A stretch of DNA of 6,443 nt from Paracoccaceae bacterium. Lineage in GTDB: Bacteria; Pseudomonadota; Alphaproteobacteria; Rhodobacterales; Rhodobacteraceae. The position numbers and the translations under genes are program-made. How positions within the stretch are numbered: position 1 is the first letter of the stretch; every line of letters begins with the position of its first letter. The DNA lies in contig PXDM01000424.1 of NCBI GenBank assembly GCA_003565055.1, positions 1-6,443 of the forward strand, written 5' to 3'. Below are positions 1-5,839 of the stretch, one piece after another. The notes under the pieces were generated by a model. The model did not search any database and was not told where the DNA came from. It saw only the letters and a program-made list of their open reading frames with translations.

Positions 1-979
1 CGCTATGCAGATAGTGTGTGCCGATCTCGATGGCCGTCATTCCGCATTCGCGCACCAGAAACCGCGCGAGCGGGATTTCAAGCTGGCTGTCGGGCAGGAA
101 GAAGATCGACTTGCCGCGCAGGGTCGTTGCCGCCGCTGCGATGGCTTTCTCGGCGCGAGCGCGCGGCGCGGCGGTGACTTGGTCCACGACTTCGGGCGCG
201 ATCCCAAAGGCAGCCGCGACGGCCTTGAGCCAGAGCGTCGTGCCCTCGGCACCGAAGGGGAAGGGGGCGGCGATATGCTGCGCGCCGCGCCGGACAAGGG
301 CGGCATGCGTGTCGCCCAGGAAGGGCTGGGTCAGGGCGAAACGGGTGTTGGGGCCCACAGCCGGGTCGAGTTCCGCGCGTTTGCCGGGCAGGCAGCGCAC
401 GCCCTTCAGCCCGATCTGCGCGAGCAGCGACAGCGCCTGATCTTCGACCACATCGGGCAGCGCGCCCACAAGCAGCAGGTCAGCGGCCTCCGTCTGGGGC
501 AGCGCCGGGACCATGGAGGCAAGGCAGGCATCTTCGCCTTGCGTGAAGGTCGTCTCGATGCCGGAGCCCGAGAAATTCAGCACGCGCACAGCAGGGCCAT
601 GCGCGGCGCTCAGCCGCTCAGCGGCGCGGGTCAGGTCGAGCTTGATCACCTCGGACGGGCAGGAGCCGACGAGGAACAACTGGCGGATGTCGGGGCGGCG
701 CGCGAGCAGCCGCGCCACTTCGCGGTCGAGTTCTTCATTCGCGTCGGCCATCCCAGCGAGGTCTTTTTCTTCAAGGATCGCTGTGCCGAAACGCGGCTCT
801 GCGAAGATCATCACGCCCGCCGCCGATTGCAGCAGATGCGCGCAGGTGCGCGAGCCCACGACCAGAAAGAAGGCGTCCTGCATCTTGCGGTGCAGCCAGA
901 TGATCCCGGTCAGCCCGCAGAAGACTTCGCGCTGGCCGCGCTCTTTGAGGACCGGGGCGGATTTGCAGGTGGTGGTCAT
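1..979 (-). CDS. bchN: BchN, light-independent protochlorophyllide reductase subunit N (3' end outside window)
   Basis: Subunit N of the dark-operative protochlorophyllide reductase. BchN and BchB form the catalytic NB component, and BchL supplies electrons with ATP hydrolysis; together they reduce ring D of protochlorophyllide to chlorophyllide a without light. The complex is nitrogenase-like and oxygen sensitive. The frame is open from the ATG at 979-977 to the left edge, giving 326 residues of a family usually near 420-430, so roughly 100 C-terminal residues are missing. Three cysteines, Cys21, Cys46 (in VGSRTCAH) and Cys107 (in VGSCPSEV), have the same spacing as the three BchN ligands of the NB [4Fe-4S] cluster (Cys26, Cys51 and Cys112 in R. 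capsulatus, from memory); the fourth ligand comes from BchB. Other hallmarks are WLHRKMQDAF and FAEPRFGTA. Its ATG overlaps the bchF stop as ATGA, so the two genes are translationally coupled in one operon. Identification is firm. Confidence 0.97.
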   Translation of the reverse strand, partial: MTTTCKSAPVLKERGQREVFCGLTGIIWLHRKMQDAFFLVVGSRTCAHLLQSAAGVMIFAEPRFGTAILEEKDLAGMADANEELDREVARLLARRPDIRQLFLVGSCPSEVIKLDLTRAAERLSAAHGPAVRVLNFSGSGIETTFTQGEDACLASMVPALPQTEAADLLLVGALPDVVEDQALSLLAQIGLKGVRCLPGKRAELDPAVGPNTRFALTQPFLGDTHAALVRRGAQHIAAPFPFGAEGTTLWLKAVAAAFGIAPEVVDQVTAAPRARAEKAIAAAATTLRGKSIFFLPDSQLEIPLARFLVRECGMTAIEIGTHYLHS

Positions 980-1473
980 GCAGCGACCCCTTTCAGTTCC
1001 GCGTCCATCGCCGCCGCCGCAAGGCGCGCCATGCGCAGCTTCCAGATGAATTGCACGGCGTTGACGACGTAGGCGACATAAGCCACCAGCGCGAGGATCA
1101 TGAGCTGGTCGGGCGTCATGAAGCCCCAGAGCAGCCCGGCGAGATAAAGCGTGTGCAGCGCGATCACGCCGAAGCTCACGACATCCTCCCAGAAGAAGGC
1201 GGGCGCGAGCAGATACTGGCCGAAGACTTCCTTCTCCCAGATCGCGCCGGTCACCATGATCGTGTAAAGCGCCAGCGTCTTGAGAATGACCGAGACCGTC
1301 GCGGCCATATAGCCCTCGCCGGTCATCAAAAAGCGGATCACCAGCGCCGCCGACACGATGCAGATCACGAATTGCACAGGCGCGAGAATGCCTTGGACGA
1401 GCGTCCAATGCGACGCATCGCGCCGGGCGCGCTGCTCTGGTGTATAGAGCGGCTTGTGCGTGGTCTGCGGCAT
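976..1473 (-). CDS. bchF: BchF, 3-vinyl bacteriochlorophyllide hydratase
   Basis: Adds water to the C3 vinyl group of (bacterio)chlorophyllide, giving the 3-hydroxyethyl intermediate that BchC later oxidises to the acetyl group of bacteriochlorophyll a. The 165-residue product is a small membrane protein. Hydrophobic segments near residues 28-50, 57-76, 98-118 and 122-142 suggest about four transmembrane helices. The N-terminal part (LYTPEQRARRD, then W-TLVQGILAPVQF) and the central WEKEVFGQYLLAPAFFWEDV are the family signature. I chose the ATG at 1473-1471 because GGAGG lies 5 bases upstream; a TTG at 1506 would add 11 unlikely residues (MLKESPIPEGD) and would run through that ribosome-binding site. 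It is the first gene of a leftward operon, and its stop overlaps the bchN start. A PpsR operator sits about 57 bp upstream of the start. Nothing looks broken. Confidence 0.95.
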   Translation of the reverse strand: MPQTTHKPLYTPEQRARRDASHWTLVQGILAPVQFVICIVSAALVIRFLMTGEGYMAATVSVILKTLALYTIMVTGAIWEKEVFGQYLLAPAFFWEDVVSFGVIALHTLYLAGLLWGFMTPDQLMILALVAYVAYVVNAVQFIWKLRMARLAAAAMDAELKGVAA

Positions 1474-1505
1474 GTCCCCCTCCGGTATCGGCGATTCCTT
1501 GAGCA

Positions 1506-1535
1506 ACTCTAGACCTTTCAGCGCGCAAGTGTCAA
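1506..1535 (-). promoter_or_regulatory. Putative sigma-70-type promoter of bchF
   Basis: On the minus strand a perfect -35 hexamer TTGACA (1535-1530) is followed after 18 bp by TAGAGT (1511-1506), a 4 of 6 match to TATAAT. Transcription would begin about 30 bp before the bchF ATG and include its GGAGG ribosome-binding site. The -35 box is part of the PpsR operator, so a bound repressor would block RNA polymerase directly. The hexamers are seen in the sequence; promoter activity is inferred. Confidence 0.5.
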
Positions 1536-1547
1536 TTCAAACTTACA
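1530..1547. promoter_or_regulatory. PpsR/CrtJ operator upstream of bchF
   Basis: The sequence TGTCAATTCAAACTTACA is a perfect match to the PpsR/CrtJ consensus TGT-N12-ACA, and the symmetry extends one base each way (GTGT...ACAC). It lies about 57 bp before the bchF start and overlaps the putative -35 box. PpsR/CrtJ family proteins repress bch, crt and puc genes under oxygen through such sites. Confidence 0.85.
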
Positions 1548-1671
1548 CACCCGATCTCCTTGGTGACTATTATTGTTTACGCGTATGAGGGCGGTGTTTT
1601 CGCCTATAACCCCATATTTTACTGCGGATTTCGGCCCGTGTTGGCGTTCTGTTCCTGATGTCTATCCGTGG

Positions 1672-1689
1672 TGTAAGTTTCATTTGACA
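1672..1689. promoter_or_regulatory. PpsR/CrtJ operator upstream of ppaA
   Basis: The sequence TGTAAGTTTCATTTGACA fits TGT-N12-ACA perfectly. It lies 96 bp before the ppaA ATG and contains TTGACA at 1684-1689 pointing towards ppaA, a likely -35 box. The matching -10 is poor: GAGCAT at 1707-1712 after 17 bp. The 18 bases match the reverse complement of the bchF operator at 16 positions. It suggests that the regulator pair ppaA-ppsR is itself under PpsR control. Confidence 0.8.
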
Positions 1690-1784
1690 TTTGGGCTCGA
1701 TCTTGCGAGCATTTGAGGTGAAAGTCGGTTTGCGCTTGCGCGCGTGGCGACAAATGGCTGCTGGAACTGTTCGGGGAGCGGGAG

Positions 1785-2582
1785 ATGGACGGAAGTGTTG
1801 GCCTGATGGGAGGGGCGCGGCGCTCGGATGACTTGCCGATGCGCAATTTTGCCTTGCGGGTCGTCTCGGAGCTTGCGCGCGGCAATGGCCGTCGTTCAAC
1901 GCGCCCGTCGGCGTATCTGGGCGATCTGATGATGCGGTTCGCGCGCCAGGGCGACGCCACCAGCCTGCATGAGATTTTCGCCGAGATGAAGCGCCAGCAT
2001 TTGCGGGCTGAGGATATTCTCGATGTCTACCTGCCGCTCACGGTCAAAGAGGTCGGTGCGCAATGGCATGATGATCAGATCGACATCCTGCAAGCCTCCA
2101 TGGCCTTTGCCCGGTTGCAGGGCCTGTTGCGCGAGTTGGGGCGCGCCTGGGTCTCTGACCAGGTGGGCGCTGTGTCCGACGGGCGCATTCTGGTGATGAT
2201 GCCGCGTTGCGAGCAACACAGTCTGAGCGCGATGTTCGCGGCCAATCACCTGCGGCGTGCGGGCGTGTCCGTGAAGGTGATGCTGGCGCCATCGGCTGGG
2301 CAGATCGCCGAAATCATGCGCCGCAACAGATTCCACGGTGTTTTCATCTCCGTGTCGAATCTGTCCTCTGTCGCGGCCTGCGCCGAGATCGTGACTGATC
2401 TACGCGCATGTGATGCACGTAGAACTCCTATTGTTCTCGGCGGGGGCTTGGTTTCGGGAGCAATCGAAGATATTGACACTCGCCGAATCATGGAAGTTAG
2501 TGGCGCTGATATTGTCACCCATGACATCGTCGCTGCGCTTCACTTTTGTGGGATTCAGCAGTTTAGTGTAGCGGCCGAGTAG
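1785..2582 (+). CDS. ppaA: PpaA/AerR family cobalamin-binding regulator (PpsR antirepressor)
   Basis: Member of the PpaA/AerR family, which in Rhodobacter binds cobalamin and modulates PpsR/CrtJ, tuning photosystem synthesis to oxygen, light and B12. The 265-residue protein has a helical region at about residues 45-130 (with the QWHDDQID and SMAFARLQGLLRELG segments typical of B12-binding regulators) and a Rossmann-like C-terminal B12-binding domain at about 133-255. Visible hallmarks are Glu143-Gln-His145, where the histidine is the presumed cobalt ligand (His145 in R. capsulatus AerR, from memory), the GGG at 219-221 and GADIVTHD near 240-247. Start: ATG with GGGGAG 6 bases upstream. An in-frame ATG at 1839 could give a shorter form; AerR is reported in long and short isoforms, but nothing here decides that. 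It precedes ppsR by 50 bp, likely in one transcript. Its last 60 codons are poorer in G+C (about 52%) than the preceding 180 bp (about 62%). Confidence 0.9.
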   Translation: MDGSVGLMGGARRSDDLPMRNFALRVVSELARGNGRRSTRPSAYLGDLMMRFARQGDATSLHEIFAEMKRQHLRAEDILDVYLPLTVKEVGAQWHDDQIDILQASMAFARLQGLLRELGRAWVSDQVGAVSDGRILVMMPRCEQHSLSAMFAANHLRRAGVSVKVMLAPSAGQIAEIMRRNRFHGVFISVSNLSSVAACAEIVTDLRACDARRTPIVLGGGLVSGAIEDIDTRRIMEVSGADIVTHDIVAALHFCGIQQFSVAAE

Positions 2583-2590
2583 TTTGATCC

Positions 2591-2621
2591 CTGCCGCGGG
2601 TATCGCTGCCACTGGCGGCAG
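2591..2621 (+). other. Competing stem-loops before ppsR
   Basis: In the 50-bp gap between ppaA and ppsR, CTGCCGC (2591-2597) can pair perfectly with GCGGCAG (2615-2621). A second copy, CTGCC (2606-2610), can pair with the same GGCAG (2617-2621) around a 6-base loop. The two stems are mutually exclusive and end directly against the ppsR ribosome-binding site (AAGGGA, 2622-2627). There is no T-run, so this is not a standard terminator. A role in ppsR translation is only inferred. Confidence 0.45.
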
Positions 2622-2632
2622 AAGGGAAATGC

Positions 2633-4051
2633 GTGACTTTGCCCGATCATGGCGCATCATCGGCGACATCTGACCTTGAGCAGTATCTGGAAGACCCCTG
2701 CATGTCTTCGATCCTGCTCAGCATGTCGGATCTCTGTGTCCTTGTTGATGCGCAGGGCCGCGTTGTCGCGGCGCAAGCCAAGCCCGATTCGGCCTTTGCG
2801 TCCAGTGTCGCCGATTGGAAAGGCAAGCCGCTTGCGGATATGCTCGATGCGCCATCGGGCCGGAAACTGGGCGTGCGCCTGCAGGAATTGAGCGACGGGC
2901 TTGATGCGCCGCGCTGGGCGGAATTGATCCACACGACTGCTGGGCCGGATATGGTCCCTGTGCGCTATGCGCTCCACAAGATGTCGAGCCGCGCGCAGGT
3001 TCTCATGCTCGGTAAGGACCAGCGCCCCACCATCGAGATGCAGCAACTCCTGCTCAATGCGCAGATCGCGCTTGAGCGCGATCATGAGGCGCAGCGCGAG
3101 ATTGACACGCGCTACCGCCTGCTGATGGATTTCTCCAATGATGCGATTGCGCTGGTCTCGATTGCCTCGGGCGTGATCGTCGATATCAACCACAACGCGG
3201 CCGCCATTCTGGGTCGGGCGCGGGCGGATCTGATCGAGCGGCCCTTTATCGACAGTTTCGCGGGGCCTGATCGCGATGGTCTCCTTGGGCGTCTGGAGGC
3301 CCCGCAACCTGCTGGCTCGGATGTCACGCTGGAATCCGAGGTGAAGACTTCGGGCCGCAAGGTGCAGATGACTGGCAAGCTCTTCCGCGCCTCGGGGGAG
3401 CAACTGGCCATCGTGCGGCTGAGCGATCCGGAGCGCGGCTCTGTGGGTGATGAGCGGCTGGTGACCAATCTGCGCCAGCTCTACAATCAGGGTGCGGATG
3501 CGATTGTCTTTACCGATCGCGATGGCGGCATCCTGGCTGCGAGCGAGACCTTTCTCAACCTCACCGATGCGCCGTCGCTCAGTTCGGTGCGGGGGCGGTC
3601 GCTGTCGGAATTTCTGGCGCGCGGCGTGGTCGATCTGCGCGTGCTTCTCGACAATGCCCGTCGGGCCGGGCAGTTGCGTGTTTATGCGACCAAGCTCAAC
3701 ACCGATTTCGGCGCCCAGATCGGGGTCGAGATCTCGGCCACATGGCTCGATGACAAATTCGATCCGGTGCTCGCGCTGGTGATCCGCAATGCCTCGAGCA
3801 GCGCCAGCGTGCGGGCCGATAGCGGCGGGCAGGATAATAACGTGCAAGGCGTGATCGAGCTTGTGGGCTCCTCGACGCTCAAGGATATCGTGTCGGAAAC
3901 CACCGATGTGATCGAGAAAATCTGCATCGAAACCGCGCTCGACCTGACCCGCAACAACCGCGTTGCCGCCGCCGAAATGCTCGGCCTCTCGCGCCAGTCG
4001 CTCTATGTGAAGCTGCGCAAGTTCGATCTGCTCAGCAAGGACGAGAATTAG
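2633..4051 (+). CDS. ppsR: PpsR/CrtJ, photosynthesis gene repressor with PAS domains and FIS-type HTH
   Basis: Aerobic repressor of bacteriochlorophyll, carotenoid and light-harvesting genes, binding paired TGT-N12-ACA sites. The 472-residue length is close to the family's roughly 465-470. Order: N-terminal PAS-like domain (about 28-125), a glutamine-containing helical linker starting near Met136-Gln-Gln, PAS1 (about 160-265), PAS2 (about 280-390, with GADAIVFTDRDGGI), then a C-terminal FIS-type helix-turn-helix (about 433-464, with NNRVAAAEMLGLSRQSLYVK). Only three cysteines are present: Cys23, Cys35 and Cys431. Cys431 lies just ahead of the HTH core and corresponds to the reactive DNA-binding-domain cysteine of CrtJ/PpsR. 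The linker cysteine of the classical redox pair seems absent (LAIVRL at 258-263). The GTG start is supported by AAGGGA 5 bases upstream; ATG 2702 would remove 23 residues and is less likely. Probably cotranscribed with ppaA and, through the operators at 1530, 1672, 4079 and 4104, controls its neighbours. Confidence 0.95.
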   Translation: MTLPDHGASSATSDLEQYLEDPCMSSILLSMSDLCVLVDAQGRVVAAQAKPDSAFASSVADWKGKPLADMLDAPSGRKLGVRLQELSDGLDAPRWAELIHTTAGPDMVPVRYALHKMSSRAQVLMLGKDQRPTIEMQQLLLNAQIALERDHEAQREIDTRYRLLMDFSNDAIALVSIASGVIVDINHNAAAILGRARADLIERPFIDSFAGPDRDGLLGRLEAPQPAGSDVTLESEVKTSGRKVQMTGKLFRASGEQLAIVRLSDPERGSVGDERLVTNLRQLYNQGADAIVFTDRDGGILAASETFLNLTDAPSLSSVRGRSLSEFLARGVVDLRVLLDNARRAGQLRVYATKLNTDFGAQIGVEISATWLDDKFDPVLALVIRNASSSASVRADSGGQDNNVQGVIELVGSSTLKDIVSETTDVIEKICIETALDLTRNNRVAAAEMLGLSRQSLYVKLRKFDLLSKDEN

Positions 4052-4070
4052 GAACATTCTTCGGGCAGGA

Positions 4071-4084
4071 TTGATCTGTGTCAA
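4071..4084. promoter_or_regulatory. Putative FnrL site upstream of bchE
   Basis: TTGAT-CTGT-GTCAA matches the FNR/FnrL consensus TTGAT-N4-ATCAA at 9 of 10 defined positions. It is centred about 59 bp before the bchE ATG. Activation of bchE by FnrL when oxygen is low is known in Rhodobacter, so the site fits the oxygen-sensitive enzyme it precedes. Its right end overlaps the first PpsR-type site by 6 bp, so activator and repressor may compete. Confidence 0.7.
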
Positions 4085-4096
4085 TCAAACCTGTCA
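4079..4096. promoter_or_regulatory. PpsR/CrtJ-like site 1 upstream of bchE (imperfect)
   Basis: TGTCAATCAAACCTGTCA fits TGT-N12-ACA except that the last triplet is TCA. It begins exactly 25 bp before the perfect second site, leaving 7 bp between them, and both are embedded in the direct repeat TGTGTCAA (4077-4084 and 4102-4109). CrtJ/PpsR typically binds two such sites about 8 bp apart cooperatively, which makes this weaker half credible. Confidence 0.6.
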
Positions 4097-4103
4097 AATG
4101 ATG

Positions 4104-4121
4104 TGTCAACCTCCATTTACA
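4104..4121. promoter_or_regulatory. PpsR/CrtJ operator 2 upstream of bchE
   Basis: TGTCAACCTCCATTTACA is a perfect TGT-N12-ACA. It ends 15 bp before the bchE ATG, unusually close, so a bound repressor would cover or lie just downstream of the transcription start. It overlaps the left arm and most of the loop of the inverted repeat that masks the ribosome-binding site. Confidence 0.8.
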
Positions 4122-4130
4122 TAATGGAGG
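4110..4130 (+). promoter_or_regulatory. Perfect hairpin sequestering the bchE ribosome-binding site
   Basis: CCTCCATT (4110-4117) and AATGGAGG (4123-4130) are perfect 8-bp complementary arms around the 5-base loop TACAT. The right arm ends with GGAGG (4126-4130), the bchE Shine-Dalgarno sequence 6 bases before the ATG, and the left arm carries CCTCC, an anti-Shine-Dalgarno. In any transcript starting upstream of 4110 the ribosome-binding site could be hidden. The transcription start is unknown, so translational control is an inference; the repeat could instead act as DNA. Confidence 0.6.
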
Positions 4131-4136
4131 GAACCC

Positions 4137-5834
4137 ATGCGAATCGTCTTCGTTCACCCGAATTACCATTCCGGCGGTGCCGAGATCGCCGGAAGCTGGC
4201 CGCCCGCATGGGTCGCCTATCTGACCGGATCGCTCAAGGCCGCCGGTTTCGACGATATTCATTTCATCGACGCGATGACCAACCATGTCGACAATGATGC
4301 GCTGCGCGCGAAGCTTGCCGAGCTGAAGCCCGATGTGGTCGGCACGACCTGCATCACGCCGTCGATCTATGTCGCCGAAGAGGTGCTGAAAATCGCCCGC
4401 GAGGTCGCACCCGATTGCGTGACCGTGCTCGGCGGCGTGCATGCGACCTTCATGTTCCGCCAGGTCCTGACCGAAGCGCCCTGGATCGACGCTATCGTGC
4501 GCGGTGAGGGTGAAGAGATCGTCGTCAACCTGATGAATGCCATCGCCGAAGGGCGCTGGCCAGCGGATAAACACAAGATCCACGGGCTTGCCTTCATCGA
4601 CGGGGGTGAGATCAAGGCCACGCCTGCGGCCTCGACGGTCAAGAATCTGGACGGGATCAAGCCCGACTGGTCGATCCTTGAATGGGACAAATACATCTAC
4701 GTGCCTCTGAACCGCCGGGTCGCGATTCCCAACATGGCGCGGGGCTGTCCGTTCACCTGCTCCTTCTGCAGCCAGTGGAAATTCTGGCGCGATTACCGCG
4801 TCCGCGACCCCAAGAAGGTGGTGGATGAGATCGAGGATCTGGTCGAAACCCACGGTGTCGGTTTCTTCATCCTTGCCGATGAGGAACCAACGATCAACCG
4901 CAAGAAATTCATCGAATTCTGCGAGGAACTGATCGCCCGCGACCTGCCCAAGCGCATCCAGTGGGGCATCAATACCCGCGTGACCGACATCATGCGCGAC
5001 AAGGAATTGCTGCCCTTCTACCGCAAGGCGGGGCTGGTGCATGTCAGCCTCGGGACAGAGGCCGCCGCGCAGCTGAAGCTCGACCAGTTCAACAAGGAAA
5101 CCACGGTCGCGCAGAACAAGGAAGCCATCCGGCTCTTGCGCGAGGCGGATATCTTCACGGAAGCGCAATTCATCGTGGGGCTGGACAATGAAACCCCCGA
5201 GACGCTGGAAGAGACCTATCGCATGGCCTGGGACTGGCAGCCGGATCTGGCGAATTGGGCCATGTATACGCCCTGGCCTTTCACGCCGCTCTTTCAGGAA
5301 CTCCGCGATCAGGTCGAGGTCTTCGACTACTCGAAATACAATTTCGTGACGCCCATCATGAAGCCCAAGGCCATGACGCGCGGACGTTTGCTCGAAGGGG
5401 TGCTGAACAATTACCGCCGCTTCTACATGCAGAAAGCGCTGTTTCATTACCCTTGGCGCGGGACGGGCTACCGGCGCAAATACCTGCTCGGGTGCCTCAA
5501 GGCGTTTCTCAAGGCCGGTGTGCAGCGGCAATTCTACGATCTGGGCAAGACCGATTATTTCAGCATGAAATCGCGCGATGATCTGGATTTCGGCTTTGAC
5601 ATGACCCGCACGATTGCCGATGCGCAGCTTGCCGATTGGGAAGATCACGCTGACAAGAAGCGCAAGGCGCAGGAGCGCCGCGATGCGTTGCGCGCGCAAG
5701 GCAAAGCGCGGGCCGAGGAGCGCACAGCGCTGAAAGCCTGCGGCGGTGGCACGCAGCAGATGGAGGATGCGGAACCGCGAACCTTCAAGATGCCCAATGG
5801 TGCTGCGCCAAACCGTGTTGAGCCTGCGGAGTGA
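4137..5834 (+). CDS. bchE: BchE, anaerobic Mg-protoporphyrin IX monomethyl ester cyclase
   Basis: Oxygen-independent cyclase that forms ring E of bacteriochlorophyll, turning Mg-protoporphyrin IX monomethyl ester into 3,8-divinyl protochlorophyllide with the added oxygen taken from water. It is a radical SAM enzyme that depends on cobalamin. The 565-residue protein has an N-terminal B12-binding-like domain (about 1-150; GGVHAT at 99-104, then RGEGEE), the radical SAM cluster motif CxxxCxxC at Cys204, Cys208 and Cys211 (GCPFTCSFCSQWKFW), the rest of the SAM barrel to about 400, and a C-terminal region with a charged, helical tail (about 510-545) and a CGGG motif near the end. Length is close to the R. 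capsulatus protein (about 575). The ATG has GGAGG 6 bases upstream. FnrL and PpsR sites upstream indicate low-oxygen induction. bchJ follows with overlap or only 5 bp of spacing. A 555-codon antisense frame is a shadow. Confidence 0.97.
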   Translation: MRIVFVHPNYHSGGAEIAGSWPPAWVAYLTGSLKAAGFDDIHFIDAMTNHVDNDALRAKLAELKPDVVGTTCITPSIYVAEEVLKIAREVAPDCVTVLGGVHATFMFRQVLTEAPWIDAIVRGEGEEIVVNLMNAIAEGRWPADKHKIHGLAFIDGGEIKATPAASTVKNLDGIKPDWSILEWDKYIYVPLNRRVAIPNMARGCPFTCSFCSQWKFWRDYRVRDPKKVVDEIEDLVETHGVGFFILADEEPTINRKKFIEFCEELIARDLPKRIQWGINTRVTDIMRDKELLPFYRKAGLVHVSLGTEAAAQLKLDQFNKETTVAQNKEAIRLLREADIFTEAQFIVGLDNETPETLEETYRMAWDWQPDLANWAMYTPWPFTPLFQELRDQVEVFDYSKYNFVTPIMKPKAMTRGRLLEGVLNNYRRFYMQKALFHYPWRGTGYRRKYLLGCLKAFLKAGVQRQFYDLGKTDYFSMKSRDDLDFGFDMTRTIADAQLADWEDHADKKRKAQERRDALRAQGKARAEERTALKACGGGTQQMEDAEPRTFKMPNGAAPNRVEPAE

Positions 5835-5839
5835 GTGCC

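Larger units (their letters stand above)
1474..1784. promoter_or_regulatory. Divergent bchF / ppaA control region
   Basis: This 311-bp gap between two divergent starts is the longest stretch without a gene. It holds a PpsR-type operator near each gene (1530-1547 and 1672-1689), a perfect TTGACA box inside each operator pointing outward to bchF and ppaA respectively, and a short inverted repeat at 1695-1710 (GCTCG-N6-CGAGC). The middle, about 1560-1625, is distinctly AT-rich and carries no element I can name. I find no credible ORF, tRNA or T-run terminator here. Regulation by PpsR is inferred from the operator sequences and from the presence of ppsR nearby. Confidence 0.8.

Noticed and set aside
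5..1072. 355-codon plus-strand frame across bchN and the bchF end
   Set aside because: The opposite strand encodes unmistakable BchN with all three cluster cysteines.
1474..1506. TTG start at 1506 for bchF
   Set aside because: It would translate through the strong GGAGG ribosome-binding site of the ATG at 1473 and add residues not typical of BchF.
1605..1610. TATAAC as a -10 box in the middle of the divergent region
   Set aside because: No acceptable -35 hexamer 16-18 bp upstream; the AT-rich stretch alone is not enough.
2606..2621. CTGCC/GGCAG hairpin as terminator of ppaA
   Set aside because: Short stem, no T-run after it, and the ppsR start follows within 12 bases; read-through into ppsR is more likely.
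2657..4084. 475-codon open frame antisense to ppsR
   Set aside because: Arginine- and histidine-rich shadow of the well-identified PpsR gene, with no family features.
4120..4125. CATAAT as the -10 box of bchE
   Set aside because: Transcription would begin only about 5 bases before the ATG and exclude the Shine-Dalgarno; no -35 at proper spacing was found.
4032..5699. 555-codon open frame antisense to bchE
   Set aside because: It mirrors bchE in high-G+C DNA, where antisense frames stay open by codon bias. The protein is low in recognisable domains, and BchE on the other strand is certain.
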